Assembly: GCA_031261325.1 (NCBI GenBank) | Contig: JAISKH010000007.1 | Location: 1 to 64,000, forward strand | DNA: 64,000 bases | DNA from: Oscillospiraceae bacterium | GTDB lineage: Bacteria > Bacillota > Clostridia > Oscillospirales > Oscillospiraceae | Direction: 5' to 3' | Shown here: positions 63,084-64,000 of the stretch, piece by piece | How positions within the stretch are numbered: the first letter of the stretch is position 1 | How the letters are laid out: the number at the start of each line of letters is the position of its first letter | Notes under the pieces: generated by a model | Database searches by the model: none | Told to the model about the DNA's origin: nothing | What the model saw: the letters and a program-made list of their open reading frames with translations, nothing else | Program-made: the position numbers and the translations under genes

Positions 63084-64000
63084 TCAAAATCTGAAATAGA
63101 GGAACGGGCTGTAGCTCTGCCCGACGAGCATTGCGAAGCAGACGAGAAGCAGCGCGGTGTTGCGGAGCGGCTCCAGTATCGCGGCGTGACTGCGCAGCTT
63201 TTGCGCCGCGAGCTTGGGCAGGGGCGTTGCGGCGACGATTAGCGCGATTAGCAGGAACAGGTTCGCGGTCAGGGTTGAGATTGCGCGGAAGTCCGAGAGC
63301 GGTGCGCCGCCGAACGCGACCTTGAAGAACGCGGCGAGCTGCGCGAAGTCGGTGAAATAGAAGATTGCCCAGCCGATTATGATTACGGCGAGGGAGTAAA
63401 CGTGCCGCACGGCGCGGGGAACGCGGTCAAGCACGCGCTTGAGGACGAATTTTTCGAGGATTAGCACCGCGCCGTAATATGCGCCCCAGAGGATAAAATT
63501 CCAACTCGCGCCGTGCCACAGTCCCGTCAGCAGCCAGACGACGAGCAGATTGACGAGTTGATGTCGGCGGTTGCCGCCGAGCGGGATATACACATAGTCG
63601 CGGAAAAACGACGACAGCGAGATGTGCCACCGCCGCCAGAAGTCGGTGATTGACTGCGCTATATAGGGGTAGTTGAAGTTCTCCTTGAAGTCGAAGCCGA
63701 GCATTTTGGCAAGACCGAGCGCCATGTCGCTGTAGCCGGAGAAGTCGAAGTAGAGCTGGAACGAATAGAAGATTATGCCGAGCCAGTTGCCGAGGACGGT
63801 TTGACGCAGGTTCGGCGCGAGCAGGGCGGTTACGGCACTGCCCGCCGCGTTCGCGAGCAGGACTTTTTTCGCAAGCCCCGTGACGAAGCGCGTAATGCCG
63901 TCGGACAGGTTTTGCGCGGTGACGCTGCGCTCGGTGAGAGCGGTTTCTATGTCCGCGTAACGGACTATGGGTCCCGCGAGAAGCTGCGGAAACATGGTCA
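63084..64000 (-). CDS. MBOAT O-acyltransferase (AlgI-like), cut by right edge
   Basis: The C-terminal 305 residues of a polytopic membrane-bound O-acyltransferase; the N-terminal part lies beyond the window, as the frame stays open to the last base. AlgI-type marks: FPQLLAGPIVRYADIE, YFDFSGYSDMALGLAKMLGF, FNYPYIAQSITDFWRRWHISLSSFFRDYVYIPLGGN and the catalytic histidine in GLWHGASWNF. It moves acetyl groups across the membrane for transfer by the DHHW protein encoded next. The acceptor polymer is unknown. Confidence 0.94.
   Translation of the reverse strand, partial: TMFPQLLAGPIVRYADIETALTERSVTAQNLSDGITRFVTGLAKKVLLANAAGSAVTALLAPNLRQTVLGNWLGIIFYSFQLYFDFSGYSDMALGLAKMLGFDFKENFNYPYIAQSITDFWRRWHISLSSFFRDYVYIPLGGNRRHQLVNLLVVWLLTGLWHGASWNFILWGAYYGAVLILEKFVLKRVLDRVPRAVRHVYSLAVIIIGWAIFYFTDFAQLAAFFKVAFGGAPLSDFRAISTLTANLFLLIALIVAATPLPKLAAQKLRSHAAILEPLRNTALLLVCFAMLVGQSYSPFLYFRF

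Overview
The window looks like a chromosome segment of a high-GC, spore-forming, strictly anaerobic member of the Clostridia. Support for this: a spoIIR gene, a superoxide reductase instead of an SOD/catalase set, FeoAB, the rpoB-rpoC-rpsL-rpsG-fusA-tuf core, strong AGGAGG ribosome sites with ATG, GTG and TTG starts, and housekeeping promoters close to TTGACA/TTGCAA-N17-TATAAT. A three-gene set of small proteins of the 'MYNRYI' type (54930-55878) points to Oscillospirales/Christensenellales-like gut lineages. That placement is inference from remembered family patterns and was not tested.

Left part (1-13.4 kb): the start of an XRE regulator at the edge, superoxide reductase (dfx), a V4R sensor next to a GGDEF protein, a hotdog thioesterase behind a sodium:solute symporter whose promoter lies in a perfect 50-bp palindrome, tRNA-Glu(CTC), and a Pnkp-Hen1 RNA-repair operon preceded by an SLH/L,D-transpeptidase wall protein. 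A hypothetical gene, a 25-bp inverted-repeat element and a metallophosphatase follow.

Middle-left (13.5-24.4 kb, plus 50-54.6 kb): accessory metabolism made mostly of single-gene units. It holds a two-domain cupin, a CMD-fold protein without cysteines, three UroD/MtaA-like proteins, a protein with four MoaF-like lipocalin units, a nitroreductase, an SDR with a Gly-Gly-Pro insert, an aconitase X pair with a zinc alcohol dehydrogenase, and a PNPOx-like flavoprotein. I could not assign a substrate. No corrinoid-binding protein is visible, so classical methyltransferase function of the UroD proteins is unproven. Two paralogous XRE regulators sit inside this area.

24.5-36.8 kb: dusB with an ECF sigma and anti-sigma gene, feoAB, a metallophosphoesterase, a DUF4474 membrane protein, a zinc-type ABC transporter (ATPase and permease, no binding protein), a nucleotidyltransferase, spoIIR, a G5/M23 wall peptidase with a structured leader, and queT under a preQ1-I riboswitch.

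36.8-49.7 kb: the information-processing core, in three transcription units (rpoBC; rpsL-rpsG-fusA; tuf). Upstream of rpoB, a consensus promoter facing the opposite way and a matching intrinsic terminator outline an unannotated RNA of about 190 nt. 54.9-64 kb: the small-protein cluster, a one-TM peptide gene with its own promoter and terminator, a WecA/TagO-type transferase with an overlapping anchored protein of unknown function, trpS, an aminotransferase, obg, and a DHHW/MBOAT pair for polysaccharide O-acylation cut by the right edge.
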